Source of the DNA: Linnemannia elongata
Lineage: Eukaryota > Mortierellomycota > Mortierellomycetes > Mortierellales > Mortierellaceae
DNA length: 64,000 nt
NCBI GenBank assembly: GCA_036320915.1
Contig: JAXBDG010000012.1
Location: 794,501-858,500, forward strand
Reading direction: 5' to 3'
Below, in pieces: positions 1 to 13,059 of this stretch; position 1 is the stretch's first letter, and each line of letters opens with the position of its first letter. The notes under the pieces were generated by a model. It worked only from the letters and a program-made list of their open reading frames with translations. It did not search any database and was not told the origin of the DNA. Made by a program: the position numbers and the translations under genes.

Positions 1-330
1 AATCACCTCCCTTTGTATACCTTTTTGGTCCAATCATCTTCCTTTCTATTTGTTCTCTTTTTTGTTTTCGGTGAATTCTCCTCTTTTTTCTTTTTTTTCG
101 GCCAATTCTTCTCTTTTTTTCTCTCTTTTTCTTTTTTTTCGGCCAATTCTTCTCTTTTTTCTCTCTTTTTCTTTTTTTTTCGGAGAATTCTTCTCTTTTT
201 TTCTTTTCTTTTTTTTACTTCTTCCAACCGCTCCTTTTTTTGCTTATTTTTTTCGCTGTCTCTACTCTTTTTTTCCTCCATTTTTTCTTAAAATTCCTTC
301 CTCCCTTCAGTTGCTCATGTTGTCGTTCCC
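1..330. repeat. T-rich polypyrimidine minisatellite
   Basis: Almost pure T/C on the + strand, with near-identical units of about 40-50 bases that each contain a CGGCCAATTC or CGGAGAATTC core followed by T runs (cores near 98, 139 and 180). The open frames on both strands come from composition only (Phe/Ser/Leu or Lys/Glu/Arg) and are not genes. Confidence 0.8.
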
Positions 331-1212
331 TCTCTATTTTCTCTCTTTCCTCTCTCTATAGTTCATACAATGTTCTCCAGTCATGTTCTTATACTACTGA
401 TTCTACCGACACTCCGTATTGTAGACGGTAAGGAGGCTTTGGAACTGCTGGATGTCGACTTGCGGTCCTACAAACCGCTCTCTTACAGGCTACTTTATCA
501 GAGGCGATAGATTGTGTGAAGATCCTAGCTCTCTTGAGTAAGTTGACCATGAGTATGATCAGCAGGTTCTTGACTATTAGGAGTCATTGATGCTTGATGC
601 TCTAGAAGCAGCAATCGTTGACATGGCGATTAATTCTCAAGTACTGTGATTGAACGCGTTCGCTCCTTCCTTTTTTTAATCATACTATTACAATGGATGT
701 GCGGCTTACTATTGTTTTTTTGTCTTATTACCTTATTAACATGAGTGGGCTTAGTCGTTCTAAGTTCTGCTGTGACCTCTATTCAAGGCGATGTTGTGGC
801 TACCCCTTTTTTTGATTGACCAATGCCATCCATAGTTGCTTCTGATTTGCCGCTCTATACTGTTGTTCCAGGTTATGAAATTCCTGTCTCATTTTTTGTT
901 GCTGATCACCCATACAACCGTTTTTTTGTTTGTTCCTGGACTTAGACTGCGTTGACTATAACTATTTTCCCCCTAACTTTATCTCTGTCTGCTGACATGG
1001 TCGGTCATTGTGCATGTAACTTTTTCTCCGAGTTTCTCCCTGTGGTTATGGATTCAGCTTTTTGTTCGCGTTCTCTCTGCCAATGGAGGATTAGTTCTTT
1101 TTTTTTGTTGCACCGATGCATTGCATTGTCCATTGAGGATACTTTTTTTTCAGTTGGTGCCTTGCATATTCTGCCATTTTTTTTTTAGTATGCCAGTCAA
1201 CCTAAAACTTGG
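331..1212. other. Intergenic, no gene recognised
   Basis: T-rich sequence with short frames only. I see no domain, splice pattern or RNA gene here. Confidence 0.5.
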
Positions 1213-1790
1213 TAGTTAATGGGAGGAGAGAGTCTGTTCTTTATTATGCAAGGCTGCAGAGTTAATACACAGGAGCAGCCCAATGCAGCTACCGACATCA
1301 GTACTTAGGGGCCGATGTCTTACATAATGCGTTTCTTAAAAACCGTACCGCGTCAATAAAACCTCTTGAGGCCAACGCCTTTATATTTGTTTTCTTTCTT
1401 CTTTCTTATTATGTTCACACCTTCGAATTTCTCCCACAACCACATAGCTTCATCCCCTACTCATCAAACCAACAATGGCAAAAACACCCAAAGGACATAA
1501 TAAGCCTTCCTCTGAACCAAGGCCTCCAATTATACTTCGCGATGGGACGCAGGTTGGAAGGTACTTAAACTTTACTCTCTGCTATGCGCTATATACTGAT
1601 TGTTAAGGTTTATTGGTTTTTTCAGTTTACTCAATATTGATGCTCTGATTTCATTTTATTTTTTATCAATTAGCAACCTTCCTTCTCACTTTCCCAAAGG
1701 AAAGGCGTCATCTACGCGTCGTGCAATTCCCTCTAAAGGAAAACCACTTGACTCGGAGCTTGACAAGACAGAGGAGGAAAGTGTGGAAGG
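1213..1790 (+). repeat. Segmental duplication, copy A (partner 10816-11560)
   Basis: The putative promoter, leader, first exon, first intron and start of the second exon of the 1475-3618 gene are repeated at 10816-11560. Shared landmarks include the start context, the exon 1 coding text and the lysine-rich start of exon 2. Divergence is moderate, with many point changes and small indels. Confidence 0.85.
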
Positions 1791-3618
1791 CGTGGAAGAA
1801 GGAGAAGGAGGGGAAGAGGAAGACTACAACGGTGATATCAACATGCCCACATCAACCACAGGGTATCCAACCGCCCAATTTCTTCTCCCTCAACTGCCCG
1901 GTCATTTCCCTTTTCCTCAGGAGTATCTCACACAAATGGCCAACTACCCACATTCCGGCTACAGCTTCCTCTCTCCCCCTCAGCCACATTCCAACTCACC
2001 TTTTCCTTACACTTTACAACATCTGCCCCCTCAGCAGCTCTCTTCATCTCAACAATTTCTTCCCTCTTTTCAACAACCCCTTTCATCGCCATACCAGTTT
2101 CAGTTTACACCACAGCAACCTCAGCCCAATTATTACACCTCTGCGACTGTCAAAAAAGGAAGACCAAAGACGGTTAACAACACCAACCACAGCAACGGCA
2201 ACAGCCAGTTTCTTTCCCCTGCTACACCACTTGAGGGTAGAAAGGGAAGAGGAAAGGCAGTCCTTCACAATCAGCGCGCTCACAACAACAACACCAGCAA
2301 CAAACCCAGTAACTCTAGCAGCAACGACAGCAGCAACGACATTAGCAAGAACAACATAATTGCCCATGATCCTCACGAGGCTCATCACGATGTGATTCCA
2401 GAGGACTTCGCTATTACCTACCACGACCCGAGCCTCTATGACCCTAATACCTCCAACGGCCTCATAAAGAAAAAAGTCGCCAAGATCGTTCCACCTGTGC
2501 CCACCATTGCCGACGCTTTCAAAAATATTGCCACTTCACCGGCGAACATGGGTACCCATCCCGTCTCTCCAAGTATGGTCTCTGCCGTGGCGTCTGCACC
2601 AACTACACATGTCGATCCGAGCGCCATTCCACAGCTTCCTCCTACAGCAGTCACAGCATCCGCTCCAGATGCACCTAACGTGGGTGTTGACCACTTCCCC
2701 ATCCCAACTACCGGCCAGCCGCCAACAGCTATAAGTCAATCCGCCTCCTCTGATGGCAATGGAGGGAGCCAGTACTATACGGTGAATGATGGCACCTTCT
2801 TCAGCATAGGTGGCGACCTACCAAGTCAGTATGAGGACAAGTCAGGTAACACGGTGTTAAGTTGTCGCCACCACTGGGGCTTCAAGGGCCACCGTCTCTG
2901 CCAGGGTACAGACGCGCAAGATTACAACTGTTTGATCTGCTTGAACAAGGCACCGCTTGGAAACGTCAAGCCTTGGAACGCACGCTGTCTTTCTTGGAAG
3001 ATAAACGCCCCGAACCCACTACCAGCATTTGACTGTTGTCCCTTCATAAGGGCTGTCCGCCGCCAACGCTGTATTCTTGGTATCTTTCCTACTGGCACCA
3101 TCCCTGCGGACTTTTTGGCTGTCTGGAAAGAGTGGTGCAAGTCCAAGTCTGCTACCTGTGCAACAATGTCCTCCCCACCTGCTCTTGCCAGTGACAACTC
3201 AACGCACTGTGAGGATCCATCGTCATCCTGTCCCTCCAAGTCACTCCTCAATGGCGAACGATCATCGACCAAGCGACCGCATGTTGTAGAGGAGAGTTCT
3301 GGTGACGAAGGTACTGTTTCGTGGGAGGCTACCGACAATGAGCCTTTGGATTTGAAAAGGCATAAAGGGGCGCTCACAGAAAAAGGAAAAGGCAAGGGAA
3401 AAGATAAAAGAGGTAAAGAGAGGTACGAGAGCGAGAGCGATGATCAAGTTGGCGGTGGGAAATACAACAACCAAAAGAGAAGTATCATTCAAGAAGAGAA
3501 TAACTGCGATGAAGAGAATGAAGAAGAAGAAAAGGAAAAGTTGACAAGAAAAAGGCATATTAAGATCAAGCAAGAAAAAGAAAAGGAAAATATTGCTGAA
3601 GGAAAAAAAAAAAAATGA
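1475..3618 (+). CDS. Hypothetical protein with Pro/Gln/Asn-rich N-half and Cys-rich core
   Basis: Predicted as join(1475..1560,1674..3618), about 676 residues. The ATG at 1475 opens a short exon ending at a gt donor at 1561. The acceptor at 1672-1673 keeps frame; an acceptor at 1624-1625 also keeps frame but would add an odd hydrophobic stretch, so I prefer the later one. An acidic patch is followed by a long Pro/Gln/Ser/Asn-rich region. A Cys/Trp/His-rich segment around residues 395-525 contains WGFKGHRLC, CLICLNK and WKEWCKS, and may bind metal. The tail is highly charged Lys/Glu with basic clusters that could serve as nuclear signals. I do not recognise a family. The duplicated, dead copy at 11090 shows that this locus has been copied. 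It could be a host nuclear protein or cargo of a mobile element. Confidence 0.7.
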
Positions 3619-3675
3619 GAGTTCATGGTCCCACTTCAAAACCAGATGCCAACCCCCTTTTTCATTTTTCTTGGG

Positions 3676-3883
3676 CAGTCTCTGACTCTCAACAACACTC
3701 AAATAGTCTTTTTTTGTTCTTTTCTTTTCCTTTTTATCTTCACTCTTCACTCTTCTTTTCTCATTTATCTTTTTTTATGCAGTCTCTGACTCTCAACAAC
3801 TCTCAAATAGCCTTTCTTTTTCTTTTCTTTTCCTTCTTTTTATCTCTTTATCTGCACTCCTCATTTCTCATATGCGAATACGA
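3676..3883 (+). repeat. Tandem duplication, 104-bp period, 3' of the first gene
   Basis: Two units begin with the same CAGTCTCTGACTCTCAACAA text at 3676 and 3780, each followed by a T/C-rich stretch. They lie just after the stop codon, so they probably form the 3' UTR. Confidence 0.8.
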
Positions 3884-4588
3884 ACATTGCACTTCATTTT
3901 CTACGCTATAGCAACACCATCATAGCAATACTAACAGCGACAAACGTCCATATTTGTACTTTATCATTTTTTGGCATATGAAATAAATTCACACTTTATA
4001 ACAAGCGTTTGTTTATCTCTTTATTTACGTGATTTGTTCAATGTCATCACTTTTCGTACAATGCTAGCTCACCATTTACTTCAATACACTCTTTTTGAAC
4101 ATTGACATTACCGTTTTCATTTGCCAAGCATTGATCTCACTGTGAATATTGTTCTTTCTCTTTTTGACGTGCAAAGTGCCGTTAGCGAGCATGTACTTAA
4201 ACCGTTAGCGAGTATTTACTTTTCCTTTCGTCGCACATTGAAATGGATGAGCACCATCACTGAAATGCATTCTACAGGCGAAAGACTAAGCTTCAATCTG
4301 TTTCAAGTACTATGATTCATCGTATGACATTGTTTTCTAAATGTTGAGAACTAACACAACTCGGAGCATTTGTATAGAACATATTCAAACATTGCCTGCA
4401 TTATGTCCGTGATACAGAGGGAGTTTGGAGGTGTCATGACGCTATATTGTCCAATTACCGAAGTTTGTAAAGTACAGCACAATAGGTTGTGAGGACATAG
4501 CCTACTTTTATTGTATACCAAGCTACCCTGTTTTCTTTTCCCCTTCACCATTTTCCTTCCTCAGTTACATACTCCTAAATAAGACACA
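3884..4588. other. Intergenic; likely holds the unidentified 5' end of the Helitron
   Basis: No coding signal is seen. The 5' terminus of the downstream Helitron should lie here or further upstream, but I could not match it to the 5' end mapped at 26984 for the derivative copy. Confidence 0.4.
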
Positions 4589-7500
4589 ATGTCAACACCG
4601 CTGTTACAAGTCGAAAACAACCTAAACCGCATCCCTATCGATTCATTGGGTTTACCAATGCTCTCCCTTCCATGTGAGCTTTACAACCCACTTTTTCAAC
4701 CTCAACTTCAAGACTTCCAACAACACACCATAGAGATAAATCCTTCTACATTACAAGCATATGAAGAACCGTACAACTATGTACCACTTTACTCCCTCAC
4801 AGATCATCCGTTAAATTGCAACCCTCTTTTTTACTACGACATCCATGCGCAACAATTCCTACCATTTGAGCAACAAGTAGTACAGCCCTTCACTACATCT
4901 CCATACACACCAACTACCATAACTCAATGTGCAACATACCCACCCTCTTCCAAGGCATGCGACAGTTGCCTGCGACCAGGCCATCACAACTCTTTGTCCA
5001 CAAAGTGTGACAACTATAGGTAAATCTCTCCCCCCCGCTCTTCTGTTTATTACTGCATATCTTTGTTTTGAACCACATGTACTCTTACTATATTGACTTA
5101 TCTCAATACTCCTCCTTTCTTACTAAGACCACCCATCAAGAAGCAACGTTTTTGCAACACATGCAATGGGACAGATCATTGTCGCTCTTCTTCCCATTTG
5201 TGTAAGGGGCACAGGACACACTGTTCAACATGTCATGGTACAGACCACTCCAGGTCCACATCTTATTTATGTCCTAAGAGACAGTATGACGTGTAGGTGC
5301 ACATTCAAACGAACACTTTGACTGAGTCTTGACCGCATCTGCTTTAGCATGAAAATGTCTGCTATAACATTTAACATAACACTACGATGTATTATCACTT
5401 GCACGCATAGCAACAACACCAGTGCAAATAAACCAACAAAGGAGGCAACCACTTCAGCAACCCCTTTATCAAGAGCTATGGAGTCCTTGCCAAACGACTA
5501 CAATGAAAGCGGGAGCGACATCGACTATGTCCACTATGTTTCCGATGACAGTGACAACGATCTCACAGATGACGATGATGAAAGCTCCTTTGTTCCACAC
5601 AGGTATGAACCTATTGTTTTTTTGGGAAGGCTAATGAGTAAACATGCAATTGCCGGAATCTGAGGCAGACGTAACGGGTGTGAACAGAAAATAAAAATGA
5701 AAATAAGTGAGGAGAGTGTAATAGAAGAGTAGAAATATATTGTACTGCAAGACAAGAAGAGAAGTAAACTACAGGAAGGCGAGGTATTGAAATGTTGGGG
5801 GCCAGGGCAAAGGAACAGAATGAGTTGCTAAAGAATAGCAGTAACACCATTCATCTTTGTAAACACGTACAAGCCACTAATGCAACTCTTTTATTATTGT
5901 ACCATCATACAGTCATGCCGAGGACCTTCCTCTACCCGTACCTTACCCACTTTCCAATAAAGCCCGCGGCATCTGCGCCACTTGCGGGAAAACATCACAC
6001 CTTACAAAAGCAAACCGCCAATGTCCCTTCAACACGATTCATACTGTACCAATCGCGCGGCGCCCATTCACACAGGGTCTTATTTGCGGACCAGACGTGA
6101 ACGAGAAAGAGATGCGCCATAACTTACAAGCAATGACAGAGTGCCCTCACTGCCACGCTTTGGTATGGATACAAGAACGCTCAGCCGGCTCAAGGACCAA
6201 CCCAGTCTTCTCGATATGTTGCAGCAAGGGACAAATCACCCTTCCACAAATCATGCCTTACAACAAAATCATGGATCTATTGCGAGGCAAAACATTCTAT
6301 CACAACATCAGAAAATACAACTCAGCAATGGCGTTCGCCTCCATGCGATGCAATCTAGACCACAATCTTGCCAACAATAAGAAGGGCGCATTCACCTTTC
6401 GCATTAGCGGACAGATTATGCACAGAATCGGATCAGTCTTTCCAACAAACAACAAGACCCCTGGATTTTCGCAAATATATTTTTACGATCCCGACATGCA
6501 GGCCACCCTCCGAAACAACGTCTTCAAGAACACACTAAGCGTCACTCGACTAAAGGACCTCGAGACATGGTTGACATCAATCAACCCATTCAGCGGCATA
6601 TACAAATCTATGCGGGAACATGAACTCAACTACCACGATGCTCAGCACAATAACCTCACGTTCATCATCCGAGGCGACATTAACAGCACTAGCAACAATC
6701 AACGCCAATACCAATATGACAAACCTACAACAACAGAGATTGCTGTCTTATTTCCGGACAGCGGCGACAGCTTCCTCGGTGACAGGGACATCATACTGGA
6801 GACACACGAAGCCAATCCCAACTTCCCATTTACACGCATCTGGGAAACCCATCCATCCTACGACGCACTTTACTATGTACTCATGCACCCAGCAGGAGAG
6901 CATGGTTGGACATACCAAGTCTACCTCAAAAACAGCTTCAAGCATAACCCCTTTGAGTGGTTCTACATGCACAACAACACTGTCATTAACAACGCACCCT
7001 TCAACAATCACCAGCAATATTTCATTGCCACCAACACCAATGGAATCGACACCTCAACAGAACATCAACAAGAAAGCAACAATTACAACAACAACATCAT
7101 CGACATTCTGGAAAGTTACGACCTCCCTTCCGCGCAACTCACCGACTACAACCAACAGACGCATGAAGAACACCTCAAAGAAGACTCTTCACACTTTATC
7201 TCTTGCAGAGAGTTCTACGCCTACCGCCTACAGATGCGACCATATTCCATCACCGACCGCAGATGTTACACCCTTATGTTCGGCCGGCTCTTGCAACAAT
7301 ACATCGTCGACCAGTATGCCAAAATTGAGGGTAATCGCCTACGGTGGCTCCGCGACAACCAAGACGAATTCTTGACAGCACAGCACCAAGGCCTCGCCGA
7401 CGCCTATACCGCAAACGATGGCACAACCACCAGCGACATCGGTCACCCAACTGTCCTTCCGTCGTCCTTCACTGGAGGACCCCGACACATGCAGCAACAA

Positions 7501-10500
7501 TTCCAGGACTCAATAGCAATAGTAAACCGACTCGGCAAACCCGACTTATTTATTACCTTTACTTGCAACCCCAAATGGCCAGAGATCACTAAGTACCTCA
7601 TCGGAGGACAGACAGCAACTGACCGCCCAGACCTCACCACACGGGTCTTTGCCGTCAAACTCAGGGCGCTACTCGATGACCTGCTTTTGTATGGCGTGTT
7701 GGGCAAAGTAATTGGATACTGCTGGGTCGTGGAATTTCAGAAGCGAGGACTACCACACTGTCATATCCTTCTCATCCTCCATCCTGATCACAAGCCCAAA
7801 ACACCTGCAGACTATGACACCATTGTTTCCGCCGAACTCCCCGACAAAGACAAACACCCGTTGACGTACGCTTCCGTTACCCGCTCGATGATCCATGCAC
7901 CTTGCGGCGAGCAGCACAAACACCAACCTTGCATGGTAGAAGGTGCTAATGGCAAATGGTACTGCTCCAAGGGATTTCCAAAGTCACTACAAGACACTAC
8001 TATTGCCCAGAAGGACGCATACCCGCTTTACCGCCGCCGGCAAGGACCTTGCCATATCAATCGACACAACCAACCAATCGACAACTCTTGGGTTGTTCCG
8101 CACAATGTGTGGCTCACGACCAAGTACGATGCCCATATCAATGTCGAGATCTGCCACTCTATCAAAGCGGTGAAATATCTGTACAAGTACGTTCACAAGG
8201 GTCATGACCGCGCCAAAGTTGGTCTTGCGAAAGACTCTGCCCGAGATGAGATAACCGAATATCTGGATGCCAGGTATGATATTTATACAATGTTTACTTC
8301 AAACACAAAGAAATACAATGATGTGTACTTACTCCTCTAGCAAATACCAATTCTTAATCTAGATACGTCTCTTCCTGTGAGGCCATGTGGAGAATACTCA
8401 AGCTTCCTCTTCATGGACATTCGCCTACTGTCTTTCGGCTTCAAGTCCACCTACCAGGACAACACTTGGTCACGATAAGAAAAGGAACGACCGTAAAGCA
8501 GGCAGTTGAAAAGAACAGCGACAGCATGTTGATGGCCTATTTCAAACTCAACGCCACCAACAACGACGCAAAAAAATACACCTACTACAACCTCCCGGAA
8601 CACTACACCTACGACCACAAGGCCCGTTCCTGGCACCCACGACATCAACGAAATGCCATCAGCCGCATATTCACCGTCCATCCCAAAGACGGCGAGCGAT
8701 ACATGCTGCGCGTACTGCTTATGCACGTTCCTGGCGCCAAAAGTTTTGAGGAGTTAAGAACATATCAAGGTCGCACCTATGGATCTTTTTGGGCGGCAGC
8801 TCAGGCGCGGGGACTTCTCAAAGATGACGCTGAATGGATCAACTGCCTCGAGGAAGCCGAGAAATTGCAACACCCTCGACACCTCCGCTATCTTTTTGCC
8901 ACGATTCTTACCTGTTGTGCACCTTCCGACCCAAAACGCCTGTGGACTTTATTTGCGGATGCACTTTCTGCTGATTTTGTTTACAAGGCAAGACGGAGCC
9001 GGCTTTACCCCGCGAATGACAAACAAGCTGGAATTGACGCCAAGAACAACACCTTACACCACCTCAACACTCTCCTGTTGGACATGGGATCAGGTCTCGA
9101 AAAATACCCAACACTGCCCCAGCAAACCAAAAACAACATTATCGAGTTGCCGACGGACCCTTACAACGACCTAGAACGAACACACCATGAGCCAACCATC
9201 ATGGAGTACGCACAACTCGCCATAACCCACTTGACACAACTCAATGAAGAGCAGAAAACAATCTTCAACATCATCACAGTAGCCATATCCAACAACACAA
9301 AGGAGCGGCTTTTTTTTATTGACGGGCCAGGTGGAACAGGCAAAACCTTTCTCAACAATACACTCATAGAGTACACGCGGGGACACCTAAAACGACCTGC
9401 GGTCGTCGTCGCCTCATCAGGCATCGCCAGTATCATCTTGCACGAGGGACATACAGCACACTCAGCACTCGGCATACCACTCACTATCGACAAGCACACC
9501 TACTGCAACCTTACCAAAAAGTGTCTACTTGGCAAAGCAATCATCGACGCGTCAATCATTTTCTGGGACGAGGCACCAATGTTGCACAGAAAAGTGTTTG
9601 AATGTGTCGACCGTACCTTCCGACATCTGATGGATAATCCAAACACCCCTTTTGGCGGCAAACTCATCGTCTTCGGTGGCGACTTTCGACAAACACTACC
9701 AATCGTTCAACACGGCACACAACTAGACGTCACCAACGCATCACTGAAAAACTCAACAGATATCTGGAACCACATCACAACATTCAACCTAACGAAAAAC
9801 TTGCGGATTGGAGACAACACAAAGCACCAAGCCTACGTCAACTATTTGCTTAGAGTAGGAGACGGCACTGAGCAAACGTACAGCAACGGGATCCACCACG
9901 ACTACATCAAGATACCAGAAGAAGTGATCCTTCAGCCAACAGGAGAAAACACTGACGACAACTATGAAAAACAACTCATACGTGCCATCTTCCCCAACAT
10001 CGAAGAACCAACCTTCAACCCTAACACACTGAGCGACAGAGCAATCTTATGCCCATTGAACGTTGACGTCAACAGAATCAACGATCTCGCCACCAACATG
10101 TTCCATTCAGACAATCAAAAAACATACACCAGCATCAACTACACCGATATCAACCCCGATGACGTGGTCCATTTTACACCAGAGTACCTTGGCACACTGG
10201 ACGACAATAGCCTCCCACAACATATAATTACACTCAAAATCGGTCAACCAATCATCCTTTTACGTAACGTTTCAACAAAACGAGGAATGTGCAATGGCAC
10301 ACGACTACAAGTAACAAAACTCGGCGAATACGTTATAGAAGCAAAGATCATTGCAGGATCATTCACTGACAACACCGTTCTCATCCCACGAATTCCCCTC
10401 ACCTCAAAGGAAGACGGCACCTCTCCAATTAAATTCACACGCTTGCAATTTCCAATCCGACCTGCTTTCGCTCTTACCATCAACAAGGCGCAAGGACAGA

Positions 10501-10712
10501 CACTAACAACAACGGGTGTCTATCTAAACCAACCTGTTTTTTCACACGGGCAACTATATGTAGCTCTTTCCAGATGTTCAAACCCAGACAACCTAAAAGT
10601 CCTTATTCTTAACGCTCCCACAATGCTTCGACCTTCAAACACACCAACATCACCCTTTACAACAGTCGAAGGATATTATACTAGAAACATAGTTTTCAAA
10701 GCAGCGCTTTAA
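4589..10712 (+). CDS. Helitron Rep/helicase (RepHel)
   Basis: Predicted as join(4589..5019,5128..5283,5348..5602,5913..8273,8363..10712): 5553 nt, 1850 residues, in frame throughout. It nicks DNA and unwinds it for rolling-circle transposition. The N-terminus carries zinc-knuckle-like units (CDSCLRPGHH, CNTCNGTDH, CSTCHGTDH, CATCGKTSH) and CPHCHALVW. The HUH Rep motif GLPHCHIL is near 7750, and the tyrosine-bearing YLYKYVHKG near 8176-8202. A PIF1-type helicase follows, with Walker A GPGGTGKT near 9325-9348, FWDEAP, GGDFRQTLP, NKAQGQTL and VALSR. Joining across the 8274-8362 intron gives YVSSCEAMWR, a conserved Helitron stretch. The third exon could instead start at 5411, also in frame. No stop or frameshift is seen, so the gene looks functional. 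Confidence 0.93.
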
Positions 10713-10769
10713 CAGCGCAGCTCAATTTAACAAGCATACAGAAAACCAAATAAATAGATACCACATTGC

Positions 10770-10770
<1 letters not shown>

Positions 10771-10801
<31 letters not shown>
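10771..10801 (+). repeat. Poly(A) run near the Helitron 3' end
   Basis: About 30 consecutive A directly before the terminal 14 bases of the Helitron. The two deleted copies lack it. Confidence 0.85.
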
Positions 10802-10805
<4 letters not shown>

Positions 10806-10815
10806 AACGCCCTAG

Positions 10816-11560
10816 TAGTCAATGTGAAGAAAGAGACCGTTCTCTATTATGCACGGCTATATGCTTAATACACAGGAGCAGCCATACAGCTAGGGACATC
10901 AGTACATAGGGGCTGATGTCTCATATAATGCACTTCATTGAAAAAAAGGGTAACTAAAATACACCCGTGCCATAAAAATAAATGCCTTGAGGCCTACACC
11001 ATATTTTTTTCCTTTTTTTTCTCTTATTATGTTCCTTATTCCCATTTCTCTCAGAACTGCAATCTTTATCTCTACTAATCAAATTAACAATGGAAAAAGC
11101 ACCCAAAGGAAATAATAAACCTCCTTCTGAACCAAGGTTTCCAATTATACTTCGCGATAGGACGTAGGTTGGAAGACACTTACGCTCTCTACTGTCTGTT
11201 ATGCGCTATACTGATTGTTAAGTTTATTGCTTTTTTCAGTTCACTCCATATTAATGTTTTCTGTCCATTTCTGTTTTTCCAATTAATACCCTTCCTTTGC
11301 CTTTCCCAGGGGAAAGGTATCGTCTACGCGTCATGTAATTCCCTCTAAAAATAATCACTTCACTCGAAGCTTGACAAAGACAGAGGAGGAAAAGGTGTGG
11401 AAGATGAGAAAATGCCGATGATATGGAGGGCGTGGAGGAACTAAAGGGGGGAGAAGAAGACTACACTACGACGGTGATGTCAATACGCATAAACTAACCA
11501 CAGGACATCCAACCGCCCATTTTCTTCTCCCTCGACAGTGCGGCCATTTCCCTCTACTTT
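10816..11560 (+). repeat. Segmental duplication, copy B (partner 1213-1790)
   Basis: Similarity to the 1213-1790 region starts at the first base after the Helitron CTAG end and stops near 11560-11575. It covers the leader and first coding part of the gene at 1475. Confidence 0.85.
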
Positions 11561-11575
11561 GCACACATGCCCAAC
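11090..11575 (+). pseudogene. Truncated copy of the 1475-3618 gene
   Basis: The ATG at 11090 opens a clear copy of exon 1, but a TAG falls 25 codons in. The gt donor used at 1561 in the intact copy has become ac here, and the exon 2 copy has indels before similarity ends near 11575. The Pro/Gln-rich and Cys-rich parts are absent. It cannot make the full protein. Confidence 0.85.
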
Positions 11576-11946
11576 TAAAGTGTTCAGCATGAGTGATAAT
11601 ACTTTTTGTGATTTCGACTTTGTTTTTGAAATGCTCATCCTAACTCTTACGTTCATCCCCCAGATCTTTTTCGCCTGTATTTTATTTCTAACTTTTTGCT
11701 CTCACATCGCCATTAACGTTAGAGGAGACGATCACGAACAAACGCGCTTTGAACATCTTGGCGTCAGTTTGATCACATAAATAAAATCAAGTTCATATAT
11801 CGTTCGCTCTTTAATCCACCTTTCTTCACTTTTCTCTCTTTCATCATCTATTCTTTCTATCGCTCCTCCAATCACCTGTTAGACGCCACCGGCAGGACAA
11901 AACAATAATAAGAGAGGCAAACGAACTCCACTAGCAACTGTCGTCC
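11576..11946. other. Spacer between pseudogenes
   Basis: Contains a short open frame with a hydrophobic stretch (11538-11780) that I cannot assign. No domain is recognised. Confidence 0.35.
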
Positions 11947-12922
11947 ATGATACCCAGCAACTCATTCAAGGACATTCCATCAGAGAAGTGGTCAACTCAG
12001 ACAGGATCTCGCTCGGATCTACAATTAATATCAGGAACAGGAACAAGAGAACATTCTCCTCCAAAAATAAGTCCACTTAACAAGATCTCCCCCGAGGACA
12101 AAGGAAGCGCTCTTCCATCAATTCAACACAGGCCGACTGAAACCATGTACGATGGCCAACGGTTCATTCAAGAAACGGGAGGCGTGCAGGTGCATGTCGA
12201 GACGATCCGACGGAATCTGCGAGGCGAAAGAATCCGGGCACGCGTGCAACAAAGGAGGCTTGATCTCCAACCCAATCCATGTGTGGGATCGGCTTGCATT
12301 TGTCCGGTCACACATAGACTGGACAGTGGCTGACTGGAAGCGAGTCATGCTCACTGATGAGGGCATGATCAGCTGCGTGGGCTCCTTTATCAGGAAGTAC
12401 AGCGACCGAGAGCACAGCTGTCTGCAGCTTCATCAAATCTGCACATCGCTACAAGGTGGAAGAGGGAAAAAGCTGATCAGGGGATGCATTACTCTTTTTG
12501 AACCAGGAGACCTTTCCGGGTACATGGGTTGTTGGATTTGGAATTCTTCTTTACCATCGTCAACGATTATGTTCTAATCTCATACATTTGGCACGGCATG
12601 TATCCTGCGGAATCAAACCTTCAGAAAGACAACTCTCAGGTTCATACTGTAAACGTCGTACAACAATGGCTTGCCGAGCAGTAGTTTACTGTTCTTGAGG
12701 GGCCAGCCAACTCTCCGGACCACAACATCGTCTAGCACGTCTGAGGCTCTATCAAGCATAAACTCGCCCAAGAGCTGGCGCCGAGAAGCATGAAAGATCT
12801 CTGGGAGCGCGTGCAGGATATTTGAGCAACTCTCCAGGAGGACTGCCTGTTTGACCTATGCTAGAACTTGCCCAGACGCATGAAGAAGGGGGTCCGAAAC
12901 AGAAGATGGTACACCAAATATT
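11947..12922 (+). pseudogene. Tc1/mariner transposase, decayed
   Basis: Cut-and-paste transposase remnant readable only by switching frames. The HTH-side segment has VETIRRNLRGERIRARV (12170-12245). The block around the first catalytic Asp, DWTVADWKRVMLTDE, is near 12310-12360. A degraded middle follows, then LEGPANSPDHNIV near 12690-12735 (normally SPDLNPIE, so the third acidic position is damaged). The C-terminal block ends in RRWYTKY and TAA at 12922. Several in-frame stops and frameshifts are present. I did not identify the terminal inverted repeats. Confidence 0.88.
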
Positions 12923-13059
12923 AATCGGCCACGCCACAATTGATCAATAAGCATTAAGAAACCAGATGAATTTGATATCATATCCAGAACGGTTTAGAGT
13001 TTAACAGGGCGTCAAGAATGGGCATAAGGATGATAGAGATCTGCGGGGTGAATGCAAGG

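Larger units (their letters stand above)
4589..10815 (+). mobile_element. Autonomous-looking Helitron (5' end not mapped)
   Basis: A rolling-circle transposon with an open Rep/helicase gene. The 3' end is fixed by comparison of three copies in this window: all end in GGCAACGCCCTAG followed by a T, and the flanks differ straight after. Here that end is at 10815. A short GGC/GCC inverted pair sits just inside it, and a run of about 30 A precedes it. The start given is the coding start, because the true 5' terminus was not found. Confidence 0.85.

Noticed and set aside
13..361. Phe/Ser-rich open frames at the window start
   Set aside because: Low-complexity pyrimidine tract, open on both strands.
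3262..3750. 162-codon minus-strand frame opposite the first gene
   Set aside because: Antisense shadow of the Lys-rich tail and the pyrimidine-rich 3' region.
3897..3915. Possible Helitron 5' end (TTCTACGCTATAG)
   Set aside because: Only the first six bases match the mapped 5' end, and the preceding base is T, not A.
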